Source of the DNA: Gigaspora rosea
Taxonomy: Eukaryota > Glomeromycota > Glomeromycetes > Diversisporales > Gigasporaceae
Length of the DNA stretch: 64,000 nt
Assembly (NCBI GenBank): GCA_003550325.1
Contig: QKWP01000045.1
Coordinates: 455,033-519,032, forward strand
Direction: 5' to 3'
This document shows positions 11,252 to 21,700 of this stretch, piece after piece. How positions within the stretch are numbered: position 1 is the stretch's first letter; each line of letters begins with the position of its first letter. The notes beneath the pieces were generated by a model, which saw nothing but the letters and a program-made list of their open reading frames with translations, did no database searches and was not told the DNA's origin. Position numbers and translations under genes: made by a program.

Positions 11252-11953
11252 TTAGGGATGGGTACGATAGTCGTTTATGACCGAATACCCTAGCCATGGC
11301 TTGGTTACGTGATAACCGAAAAATCTTTAAGTTTATATCAGGGCTAGTGCCTAATATTAATGTTTGGAATTAGTTTTGTATATAGTAAAATTGGTCAAGG
11401 AATATCTTTGTTCGAAAAATAATCAATTTCTTCTGATTTTCTTTAGAACGAACGTTTGGTTTGAATTTCCCTAATCGAGTTACGTTACATTAAATTGGAA
11501 TTCGTTATTGCTAATTTTACTTTTTGCCATGGGAGTATTCTTTGTGATCGGATATAGCCGTAACCGATTCTAGTCGATCAGAGGTCTTAGCTGACCAGCT
11601 AAATTATAGCCGATACCAACATGTAAACAGATCGATACGGATCAACCCGACAAGACGGTAGATACCGTAATGACTATGTTTGAATCAAATTCATTGTTAC
11701 ATGAAATATGGTTCTTTATGTAATCATAAATTTCAATTATCTCAAGAACCATTGAGCCAATTTTGATGATATAGCCACCGCTAGTACTAAGAAGAATTGG
11801 CTCTACAACATTAATTAAAGGTCGAATAACCTTTCATAGGAAAATAATCATCGACTATAATCGGTTATTTAGCCGGTGAATTTAGCCGGCTATAAGTCAA
11901 TAACTGATAATAGCTGACCGTAGTCGACCGTAACTGACTGAACCCATCCCTAA
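11252..11953. mobile_element. TIR element with TTAGGGATGGGT ends, 702 bp
   Basis: TTAGGGATGGGT (11252-11263) is the exact inverse of ACCCATCCCTAA (11942-11953). The inner ends carry repeated GACCGTAGTCGACC / GATAGTCGTTTATGACCG motifs, like subterminal transposase sites. The middle carries the shared core (TATATAGTAAAATTGGTCAA; TTACGTTACATTAAATT). The flanks ACCCGG and AGCCGG are similar but a clean duplication is not seen. Non-coding. The ends resemble those of the element at 2115-2692. Confidence 0.7.
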
Positions 11954-11965
11954 GCCGGATTATGA

Positions 11966-12130
11966 CTAGTGATGTGCCATTTATATGATGTCCAAATTTT
12001 TTAGCGTATAGTACGTACAGTACATAAAGTACGTATAGTACTTATATAATAAAGTTGCTTTAATAGTAATATTTTAATTTTTTTAATATCAGTCCGAAAC
12101 CGACCAAGGCAGATTGATCTATTCTTCTTG
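11966..12130 (+). repeat. Left end of a CTAGTGATGTGCC-type MITE
   Basis: CTAGTGATGTGCCATTTATA and the following CGTACAGTAC-type repeats match the ends of the elements at 13671-13834 and 18181-18757. No matching right end with an ATTATGAC duplication was found, so this copy looks truncated or rearranged. The right limit is arbitrary. Confidence 0.5.
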
Positions 12131-12230
12131 TTCTTGCATTACTGATCAGAGCTGCGCTGAGCTATTTTGAGTAGTGTTACAGAAGAAAATTCACAATTGT
12201 GCCTGCAAAGAATATGCAAATCTTTCAATA

Positions 12231-12482
12231 ATATGGGTCTTTGCCTTGTCTGACATTTCCGATTGGTTAATTCGGACAGATTCAAACCCGAGTGCCGGTT
12301 CGTGTTTATATGTAAATCATCCCTTTCCTTTATTTATTCGATAGTTTATCGAATAAACTATCGAATCGATAAAAGTAAAGGATGATTTACATATAAACAC
12401 GAACTGGTACTCAGGTTTGAATCTGTCCGAATTAGCCAAATCGGAAATGTCAGAACATGATTTTCAAGGCAAAGACCCATAT
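12231..12482. repeat. 252-bp near-perfect palindrome
   Basis: ATATGGGTCTTTGCCTTG at the left is inverse to the right end (AAGGCAAAGACCCATAT). The two ~120-bp arms run complementary through ATTCGGACAGATTCAAACC and GTTCGTGTTTATATG to the centre near 12353 (TCGATAGTTTATCGAATAAA). It would fold into a single long hairpin when transcribed. Non-coding, MITE-like, with no clear target duplication. Confidence 0.75.
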
Positions 12483-12616
12483 ACTAGGCATTAGGGCCAT
12501 GGTTAAACGACGGACTAAATAAATAAGAAATGGATGTCACAAAGAGAAAATCCGTGATCAAGGTTTCAAGTTTTTGCTTGCCGAGACTTAGGAATTGAGT
12601 TTGACATGAAAAATCA

Positions 12617-13036
12617 TTAGGCCACGCAAAGTTGTTTTTTTCATTTTGCATTACGCATTTTTCAATTTTCAAAAAAAATGTTTTTTGGATCCCAATTATG
12701 CCAATTATTCGATTTTTGCCATTTATTTTTTCCCGCTATTCTCATCTGGTATCACTAGAGGTTGGCCGTGCGCAGGCGGGAGATTTCATAAGGTCATAAT
12801 ATGCCAGAAATCCTCAAAATTTAGCAATTTCTGCGCATTATTCATAATGCAGGCCATGTATGCTACGCAACCTGCGCAGTATTTTCAAAATCTTCGATAT
12901 GCCCACCCTAGGTGTCACCCGATGAATACCTTAATTTCTCGTAATTTTCCGATAGGGTTGATGGAAAGAATATGATTGCTGACCCAATTTTTTGATTCCT
13001 TGTTGTGCAAAGTGAAAACTTAACTTTCGTGGCCTT
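12617..13036. mobile_element. CACGCAAAGTTAA-family TIR element, interrupted
   Basis: TAGGCCACGCAAAGTTG at the left is inverse to CTTTCGTGGCCTTAGA at the right. The internal order (CCAATTATTCGATTTTTGCC; TTTCTCGTAATTTTCC; GCTGACCCAATTTTTT) matches the complete copy at 55619-55856. A different 155-bp element interrupts it at 12756-12910. The 109-residue frame across it is incidental. Confidence 0.65.
12756..12910 (+). mobile_element. 155-bp hAT-like element nested in the CACGCAAAG element
   Basis: It begins TAGAGGTTGGCCGTGCGCAG and ends GCCCACCCTA, flanked by GGTATCAC (12748-12755) and GGTGTCAC (12911-12918), an 8-bp duplication with one mismatch. The uninterrupted host sequence is visible in the sister elements near 56245-56260. 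The inner motif CATTATTCATAATGCAGGCC is a small palindrome. A second, truncated copy starts at 32023. Confidence 0.7.
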
Positions 13037-13253
13037 AGATATGAACATTTTCTAATAATTTACAGCAAATTTTTTTTAAAAAAATCAGACCGCGGCTAAT
13101 GCTAAAATCTGGGGGTTGCAATTTGAAAATATAAGCCCACTATAATCCGCATATATTCTTCAGCTATAAATTCTAATCCTAAACCTAAACAACTCTAAAA
13201 AAAAAGACAGAAAAAAACACCCAAAAAAAATTTCAAAAATTCGTGTAAAAATT

Positions 13254-13914
13254 AGTGATGCGGGTCGATGAAAAAATCATGAGCCGGGGTCGATCCTAAA
13301 AAAGCTCGGGCCGGTCGACCGGGCTGACCTTTTGCTAGTGTAAATTTTTTCTGATCAAAATCAGTCAACATATCTATATTAAACGTGCAAAAGGCCATCA
13401 GGAGTTTCTTGTCGAACTCTTGTGATATTAAACGATTTAATTTTTATTCTTTTTGTCCTTGAGAAACTTTCGGCACGTTAGCATTTTTATGTTGATTGAT
13501 TGTCTATGCCACCAAACATTTCTGATCCTTATAATATATTTGCTATTTGCCAATTTATCACCTAAATAAGCCAACTTCTTTTACGACTAGCCGATTTTTA
13601 TTCAATTTCTTGCCTGAAAATATGCTTAGAAGAAAAATGGTTCTAACACTTCTCTTATCAACCGGCCCGGCTAGTGATGTGCCATTTATATGATACCTGA
13701 AAAATTTTAGCGTACAGTACGTACAGTACGTATAGTTCTTTCCCGGCTTCTGATTGGCTGGCAAAAGTGATCGGCAAAAATTTTAGCGTACAGTACGTAC
13801 ATTACGTACAGTACTGTACGCGGCACATCACTAGGCACGCCCACAAAGGTGCTTAGGCTGAGGGTCGACCCGCCCATCGACCCGGCCGCTGGGCCGGGGT
13901 CGACCCGTACCACT
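13254..13914. mobile_element. GC-rich TIR element with AGTGATGCGGGTCGA ends
   Basis: AGTGATGCGGGTCGA (13254-13268) is inverse to TCGACCCGTACCACT (13900-13914) with two mismatches. Both subterminal regions are packed with GGGTCGACCCG-type palindromes and CCGGGGTCGA repeats, standing out sharply from the AT-rich surroundings. The ends fit the TAGTG...CACTA hAT pattern, but the flanking duplication is poor (GTAAAAAT against GTTAAATC). A 164-bp MITE is nested at 13671-13834. Confidence 0.65.
13671..13834. mobile_element. 164-bp CTAGTGATGTGCC MITE (nested)
   Basis: Exact 13-bp inverted ends, CTAGTGATGTGCC and GGCACATCACTAG. The interior is built from CGTACAGTACGTACAGTAC-type repeats facing each other. 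Counting the element from TAG to CTA, the flanks GGCCCGGC and GGCACGCC agree at 6 of 8 positions, consistent with an aged 8-bp hAT duplication. It lies inside the GC-rich element 13254-13914. Related copies: 11966, 18181-18757 and the right end near 19475. Confidence 0.75.
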
Positions 13915-14570
13915 GTTAAATCGGATGATGCTGAAATCCACGTGATCACAAGATGTATAAACAAACCTGATATGCGTCATAGCGGGGATGGTAAATGACC
14001 TGGTCATTTGCCTATTTTGCAAATGACCTGAAATGACTTCAGAATGACTGGTCATTATGGTCTTTTAAATTCCGCGTCATTTGAAAATGACTCGTGACCA
14101 AAATGACTCAGGCCATTTGGAAATGACCTGGGTCATTTGGGAACGGTCCGAATCATTTGCAATCTGGGTCATTTAAAGTTTGTGTATGATCTGATGCTGT
14201 GCCTAGAGACCCGACCCAGTCAGATAATATTGGTCCGGTGTCATATAGAGGCTTACAAATTTTAATAATATTTATCGAGGTTATGCATTTAAATAAGCCA
14301 TTCGAGTTATGAATAGTTTATATATTTTACAACACTTAGTGAATATAAAAACATTTTATAATCTAGGTCTGAAATAAGTTATTCGAATTATGATAATTAC
14401 TATTTATTTCACTTACTTATAGAACTTAGATGTATAAAAAAGATTTATTAATCTAAGTTATTCGCAAACATTTATCATAATTATCCCGAATATAAAGGAT
14501 GCTTATTGATCTAAGTATTGAAAATAAGATACATAAATATTGGCTGTTTAATTCACCATATTTGCCTATT

Positions 14571-14751
14571 TTTTTTGAGTCCCGTAAGTCCTGTGATTAT
14601 AATACAGTAGTCACTTCGACTTCATTATATTTCATGGAACTTAATTAATTATTCACTGTATTTCCCTTTTATAGATAAACAAATTTCATAAATATGACGA
14701 GCATAGGGTGGCTATCTATGTTGTATTCGTGGACTCATGGGACTCAAAAAA
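14571..14751. repeat. TIR unit with TTTTTGAGTCCC ends
   Basis: TTTTTTGAGTCCCGTAAGTC is inverse to the right end (GGACTCATGGGACTCAAAAAA, with mismatches). A relative of one half occurs at 53390-53440 (GAAGTCCCGTGAGTCC, then AACATAGATTGTCAC). Non-coding. Confidence 0.55.
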
Positions 14752-15133
14752 TTACAAAGATTGTCGATCCAAATAAATCAAAGTTCGATAATCTGAGTAT
14801 TTAAAATAATCTATTCATGAATATTGGTTTTAATTCCAATCGGTAAGTATTCATTAACCTAAACGTTTAAAATAAGCTATTCATAAGATATACTATTTAA
14901 TTAATTTAAGTTAATTCATGACTATTTAAATATTTATTTTATTTGCATCCGGTTAGTTGGGAGCATAAAAATTATTGCATTTACATATATTAATATAAAT
15001 ACCCTGGCTAATTATATACAACACATGTTTGATTAAATAACCGATTAAGAAGTTGTGAAATTAACTAAATTACTATATCTCTAGTTTTAATATAAAATTT
15101 TAAATGACCTAATAGCTCATTTCACCTTTTGAA

Positions 15134-15421
15134 CCCTATGAAAAATATTTTCGGAAAAACATGGAAGCTGAACACGGAAACATACGTAAATATGTAAAAA
15201 ATACGTAAAATGTACACTTTCCGTGTTTTTTGACAGGAAAACACACTGTATTTTCCGTGGTTTCTAAAACACGGAATGTCCTTTTCCGTGTTTCAAAATA
15301 CAGTGTATTTTCCTGTCCAAAAAAAAAACACGGAAAGTGTACATTTTACGTGTTTTTTACATATTTTACGTATGTTTCCGTGTTCAGCTTCCATGTTTTT
15401 CCGAAAATTTTTTTCATAGGG
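15134..15421. repeat. 288-bp palindrome
   Basis: CCCTATGAAAAATATTTTCG faces CGAAAATTTTTTTCATAGGG, and the arms stay complementary almost to the centre near 15277. Multiple CACGG/CCGTG boxes (TTTCCGTGTTTT and its inverse) punctuate both arms. The 3-base flanks GAA are direct repeats. A short open frame across the right arm is a by-product of the palindrome. A transcript would fold into a ~140-bp hairpin. Confidence 0.75.
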
Positions 15422-15486
15422 GAAATGACCAACATCTGGCCATTATTCATTTGAGTCACGAGGTCATTTCAGGTCATGCGTCATAG

Positions 15487-16065
15487 AGCCCTAGCATCAC
15501 CAACTTAAAGAATTTCGCTGTTAATGTTAGGGTTTGGGTGTGATCAGATTTTAATTACCCTCCGATTTTCAGCATCATCCGCGACAAGTAATAAATAAAA
15601 AATATACATAAGCAAAAACTTAACCTGATTAGGTGCCAAAATGTCCAATTTCGCAGTTTTTATTGAGAATAAAAAATTTTTAAACCAATCATATGCAAAA
15701 GTTGGTGTGAATATTGTAATTAAAAGTGTTACTCCTTATGGTTGCTTAGGTTACTTAACATTTTTTGTACAGTATAGTTTATTTTATGTGTCTTATCAGT
15801 TCTTATATAAATTTAATAATCATTTTTATAATTATAATATTACAACTGTAACTTTTGGCCTATACAAACCAAAAATATTAGTCCAATAATATATATAAGG
15901 GTTGAACCTTGTTAAGATATAAATATGAACTTACAAACCAGCATTATTTGTTATTAAATATTGTTGTGCAGCTTCATTGATAGAAATTTTCATATTGTAC
16001 AGTTTATGTCATCAATAACTTGTACAGTACCCTAAAAATTGGCAGATCACATGTTAAAGATCACT
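15487..16065. other. Gene-free DNA
   Basis: An 82-residue frame at 15641-15889 starts with ATG but has no recognisable domain and the composition of background A/T DNA. I do not call it a gene. Confidence 0.5.
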
Positions 16066-17809
16066 AATTTCTATTGGACGTAGCTTCTAACATTGAAATT
16101 TTAGACACTTCAATCAAAGCCACCTTGGCACCCACCTGACCAATTTTGGTAAAAAATTTTCTTTCAATTCTACAGTTCTGTAGAATTAAGAAAATAATAT
16201 TTTAATTGAAATTGGTTAGTCGGGTACAGGATATCTTTGACCAAACTTAAAAATCTGTTGCTGCTTCTAATATTTTCAAACTTTAAAGATACTTTGATTG
16301 AATATATGTTGTGTCCCGATGCCCGATTCGGAATCGGGCTGTCCCAGATGAGAATTTTGTAGCAGAATTAGGACTTTAGGTGACTTTAGGGTTAGGGTTA
16401 GGCTAGAGTTAGAGGTAGGATTAGGCCAGATTCCAAATTGGGACAAATTCTTATCTGGGACACAACATATATATATCTTGGTCACCTGACCAATTTCAAT
16501 AAAAATTTTCTTTCAATTCTACAGTTCTGGAAAATTAAGAAAACGTTATTTTAATAAAATTATTAGGTAAGTGCCAGGTATCTTTGATCAAATTTTAATT
16601 CTGCAAGTTCTAACATTTTAAAAATTTTAGAAACTTTGAAGATATCATGACATAAACCTGACCAATTCTGGAAATTTTTAAAAATGTTAGAAGCCGCACA
16701 GATTTTTAAAATTTTGTTCGAATATTAAAACTTTGATCAATGATATCCTGACACATGCCTAACCAATTTCAATAAAAATATTTTTATTTAATTCTACAGA
16801 ACTGTAGAATTAAAAGAAAGATATTTTATTAAAATTGGTCAAATCCGTGCCAAGATATCTTCGATCAAAGTTTTTATAATTTTTAAAATATTAGAAGCTA
16901 TAGCAAAGCTTTTTAAACTTTGATCAAAATATCCTGGTGCCCGTCTAACCAGTTTCGATAAAAATATTTTTATCTTAATTCTACAAAACTGTAGAATTGG
17001 TCAGATGTAATTTTTAAAATATTAGAAGCCACAGCAAAGCTTTTAAATTTTGATTGAAATACTCTGGCACCGCCAACCAATTTCGATAAAAATATTTTAA
17101 TTTTAATTCTACAGAACTGTAGAATAAAAAGAAAAAAAATTTTTATCGAAATTGGTCAGGTGTGTGTCAAGATTTCTTCGATAAAATTTCTGAAATTTTT
17201 AAAAATGTTAGAAGCCGCAACAAAAATTTTTAAAATTTTATTGAAGATTAAAACTTTGATCGAAGATATCCTGACCCACCTACCAACTTTGATAAAAATA
17301 TTTTTATTTAATTCTACAGAACTGTAGAATTAAAAGAAATGTTTTTTTAATGAAACTGGTCAGGTGTGTGCCAAGATATCTTCGATGAAGTTTCTTCTAT
17401 TTTTAAAATATTAGAAACCGCAGCAGATATTTAAAGTTTGATCGAAGATATCCTAGCACTCACCTAACCAATTTCGATAAAATATTATTTTCTTAATTCT
17501 ACAGAATTGTAGAATTGAAAGAAAAAAAAATTTTTATCAAAATTGGTCAGATATCTGCCAAGATATTTTCGATCAAAGCTTCTTTAATTTTTAAAATATT
17601 AGAAACCGCAACCGATTTTTAAAAGTTTGATCGAAGATATCCTGACACCCAGCTAACCAATTTCGATAAAATATTATTTTCTTAATTCTACAGAACTGTA
17701 GAATTGAAAGAAAAAATTTTTATCGAAATTGGTCAGGTGGGTGCCAAGGTGACTTCAATCAAATTTCTAAAATTTTCAAAAATTTTAGAAGCCACGTCCA
17801 ATAGAAATT
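16066..17809. mobile_element. Fold-back element of ~187-bp palindromic units
   Basis: Outer ends AATTTCTATTGGACG and CGTCCAATAGAAATT form inverted repeats that continue for over 100 bp (CACCTTGGCACCCACCTGACC facing its inverse). Between them lie about eight units, each centred on a TTCTACAGAACTGTAGAA palindrome (near 16171, 16518, 16793, 16980, 17109, 17313, 17499 and 17687) with arms ATCGAAATTGGTCAGG and CTTCGATCAAA. Typical spacing is 186-190 bp; the larger 347-bp gap is 190 plus the 157-bp MITE inserted at 16309-16465. No coding capacity. Confidence 0.8.
16309..16465 (-). mobile_element. 157-bp MITE, copy 2
   Basis: Same length as the copy at 2356-2512, in opposite orientation. Ends TTGTGTCCCGATGCCC and ATCTGGGACACAA, within TATAT flanks. 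It is inserted in the second unit of the fold-back array and so post-dates the array's expansion. Confidence 0.8.
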
Positions 17810-18172
17810 CGCCATGGCTAGTATAGTTCATAGGACGACATTCATATGATTGGTAGATCTACTCGTGATTTCCCGTGATAATTAGCAATCAAAATACATA
17901 ATTTTTAAAAAGATTTTATCGTTTTAATACTAATAGAAAACGAAAAGAACTTCATATTAAGAAGCTTACAAACGATTGATATGCAAAAAGAATTAGTCTC
18001 TGTTTCAGAAGTAGATAAATAACACGTAAATTAATATTTATTATTAATAAACCCAAGCTCAAATCGATCAAAAAATTCAATGTGAATAGATTATTAACGA
18101 AGCTATCTTTTATTCTTTATTACATTTTGAAAAGTAATTAAAATAATTCTATCTTATTTTAAGTTACCAGTT
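17810..18172. other. Gene-free DNA
   Basis: AT-rich sequence between the fold-back element and the next hAT-like element. Nothing recognised. Confidence 0.5.
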
Positions 18173-18180
18173 ACCACGAC

Positions 18181-18757
18181 TAGAGATGTGCCACGTACAG
18201 TACTGTACACGAAATTTGTCGATCCTTTTATAGGTATGTAACTTCACATGCTGATCAACCAATAAAACTAAAGAAAGAATTTGATCAACATAAAAAGTAT
18301 ATTATCGGGTATTAAAGCAAAATTTTTTTAATATTGCCAATATAAAACCAGATTTTGTAATTTAGACTTATTATTTTTATTTACTATATTCAGCTTTACT
18401 TAGAGCAATACACAAATAAATTTGCCAGGGTTGAATATAATGAAGATATGGATAGAGATGATTAAAAACTTAAAAAATATATATTTAAATATTTAAATTA
18501 TTTTATTTGTATTTTTAGTTATATATTTATATATTGTTGAGATTTTTTTCTTAATATTAAGGGTTTTTTCTTAACATATGTATAATTATATATTATATAA
18601 ATATTGGTTCCGAACCTCTTGGTAATAATTTTTAGTTACGTGCTTAAAACTATTTTTATTATTTTATTACACTATAAAATACTATATGTACTATACGTAT
18701 GTACTGTACGTACTGTACACGAAAAAGTTGGGCTATCATATAAATGGCACATCTCTA
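18181..18757. mobile_element. hAT-type MITE with exact 8-bp duplication
   Basis: Ends TAGAGATGTGCCA and TGGCACATCTCTA are exact inverses, flanked by ACCACGAC at 18173-18180 and 18758-18765. GTACAGTACTGTACACGAAA and its inverse are the subterminal repeats. The interior is 85-90% A/T and non-coding. The exact duplication suggests a fairly recent insertion. Confidence 0.9.
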
Positions 18758-18765
18758 ACCACGAC

Positions 18766-21700
18766 CTTTATTAAAGACGCGACATAACCCACATAACCAT
18801 AATTATTAATAACAATAACACATACATATTATCGACTACTACTTAACCCAAAGTTACATTTATTACTCTCGTAATATAATTTTATAAACATGAACATACA
18901 GTAAACGTTAGTACAAGCCTATTATTATTATAATATATACAGTACACTTCTAAGTTTAAAGTTACATGTAACGTTTCAATCATCTTTTTTTATTGACCGT
19001 TTTTGGCATTTAAAACATATATACAGTTAATATAATTAGCATTAGCAGTATATAGTAAAAATATTCGTTCCTAAGTGAAGTTCTTTGAGAGGTAACAGTG
19101 AATATCAACATTCGTTTAGAGCTAGGATTTGCTTTCATAGTGATTTTTTTGGTGGTGAAACGTTACGTTCTCAAAAAGTACTTTAAAGTGTATAAATAAG
19201 TTATCCGGGCAATTGATTTACATCAGCTAATCAGAAGAAGGTCGTATACTACAGTACGCAAAAAAAGTTTAGAATATTATAGAAGAAATGATAAAACTAT
19301 TCATATATCAAATTTTTACTTATGAAACCGCCTTTTATTTTCTAAGTTATTCCTTGCAAAATTTTGTATATAGATGGCTTATATATCATACACATACCAT
19401 ACCATGCTATACACTCTATACAACTATACGTACTGTACACTAAAAAATTCAGATCATATAAATGGCACATCACTAGCTAGGGTACTATGATTTATAGCTT
19501 AAATTTTATACTAAAAAACAAAGTTTAAATTGATTAAGTAAACTATACGAATGTGAAAAAAATATCATAGTCATCAATAACTGCTTCACAATAATACCGT
19601 TATTGTAATAGGAATAAAAATATGCGTGTAGGTATCAACGGCAACAGAATATGATTAGCTCAGATCATGCCGTCATTAAAATACGGACGATAATATTACA
19701 TCCAATTGTATCACGTTCCTGGTTTTGGCGCGACCATGTTGTGTAGCTACTCTGGTGATAATGCTAGAAGGGCGCTGATTTTTCCGCCAAATACCTTTGT
19801 TATTTGTAAATAGTATAGTTTGCTTTATCGCCGAAAATTATGTAATCCGCTTACAAATATGACATAATAAACAATCTCATTTAAAACATTCCATTTTTAA
19901 AACTGAAAAAAATTAGGTTCTATCAATGAAATCATATACAAAAGACTTTATGTTAGATTACAGAAATGGTTGCTTTAATTACCAAATAAAAGCTATAATA
20001 TTTTCGAAAATAAATTACCAATCCAGACCGGTCTAGTCTTAGGCTTAGATTTATATTGCAATTATCCGAGAAAAGAATAAAATTTGGTAAATAAGTGTGG
20101 ATTTTGCTGCGATGCGATTTAGAAAAATTTTTTTTTTGTAATAAATTTATTTTATGTACAGTACGTAAGTCGTTTATGTAATTATATGCATGTTGATTTC
20201 ATTAATGACTTTCACATGTCAATCATAAGATTTACCATAAGATTTACCAATTATAGCAGTTCATTAAACTCTACTTTTATCGTAGAGTTAATTTCTAATA
20301 GCATAAAAATTTGATTAGTTGCCGAAAATATTTAGGCACCAACCTTTCGGCCGCAAACCATAATTTATGCGCAATCCGAAACATTGTAAACTGTGAAACT
20401 TTCCCCCAGAGCACGTGGTCCGAAATCAAGTGGCGCAGTGTCGATTTTCGGTCAGGCCGATCAATTACTACAATTGTAGTTAAAACGGTTTTAATGGATA
20501 AAATGGTTTTAATCAGTTAAATGGATAAAACGGGTTTAATCATATGTAATGACAAGTATATAATAAAGGCATTGCGCCTGAAGAAACATCATTAATCGTT
20601 CGGTTATTCATGTTACCCCCACATTCACTAAATAAACTAACGATCTAAGTGGCATAGTAGTATGATCTCTCGTCAGTATTTCTTGTGCACGTGATATTAA
20701 CATTACTCTGTCAGGCCGTTTCTCGACGTACTGAGATTGCCGTGTTTATTGTGTCCCGACATACTGTGGATTAATGTGGTTATTGTTTGTTGATAGAGAG
20801 TTACCCGAAGTGTCGACTACTGAAGCCTTGACTTATCCACTCGCCAAATATACACCTCCTTCGATACGGTTGTCTGGATTTTGTTGGTTTGGTTTGGTTT
20901 GATTTAGATTGCCCCGCTCACGCCCAGAGTTGCCGGTGTCAATATGTGTTATTAATTGCTGCGATTTTGTCTTATTTCAATACCGATAGTTACAGTATTT
21001 ATACGGCAATTATTAATTATGCTATCGCTATAATACGTATATTTGAACTCATAAAAAATCGATTGATATATCTTTTCTATTTATTATTATGAAATACATT
21101 TACTTATTTAATAATGCTCAAATTTTTGTACTCAAGATTTACTACATTCGCACTTGCACAATAATGTCTATATATAAATCTTTTGAATTTATATTTTTGT
21201 GATAAATAAAAAATCAAAAAGTAAACGTGAGCATTTTATAATTTATTTTTTGAATGATCTTGTGTTTTCTTTTCTGATATAATTTCATACTCTTTCGGTG
21301 GTCATCCAGCTTTATATTTAAATGACATAACTTGTAAATTTGTATAAGATAAAGATAATGAACGATTTATAAATCGAATTATTTAAATAAAATATACTTA
21401 TTTTATTTTAATTAATCACTTTACATCAATCGGAGACCTAACAATTATACTTTACTACTTTCGGCAATTATGATATTAATTTTGATATTAGGCATTAATT
21501 TTGACAACTATTAGTTACTGCATAAATTTTAGCCTTCGGCAACGCCGTATGTCAAAAACTCTGGTGGAAATATGCCGAAATAATTTCCATTACATGTATA
21601 GCTTTCAAATCAAATTAGTTTTATTAAGAAATATTCCTCAAATTATTTCAAATAATCCTTCTGTTCCAATTAACAACACTTACGTGGATTGAATTTAAAG

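Larger units (their letters stand above)
13983..15475. mobile_element. AAATGACC-repeat element, probable hAT type
   Basis: An identical 11-base sequence, ATGCGTCATAG, lies on both sides (13972-13982 and 15476-15486). Inside it, each end carries arrays of AAATGACC / GGTCATTT in both orientations, which would be subterminal sites. The left end reads CGGGGATGGTAAATGACC; the start of a second member at 32143 reads CAGTGATGGTAAATGACC, a hAT-like terminus. The central kilobase is A/T-rich without coding signal and holds two further inverted-repeat units (14571-14751 and 15134-15421). Confidence 0.55.

Noticed and set aside
12646-12975. 109-residue plus-strand frame
   Set aside because: It runs across a TIR element and a nested insertion in it; no protein features.
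13707-14055. Overlapping minus-strand frames of 74-85 residues
   Set aside because: They are produced by GTCGACC-rich transposon ends rather than by coding sequence.
15230-15454. 74-residue plus-strand frame
   Set aside because: It is a translation of the right arm of a 288-bp palindrome.
15641-15889. 82-residue ATG frame
   Set aside because: No domain, no relatives recalled, composition equal to background A/T DNA.
16066-17809. CRISPR or centromeric satellite
   Set aside because: The units are palindromic, bounded by outer terminal inverted repeats, and vary in spacing; a fold-back transposon fits better.
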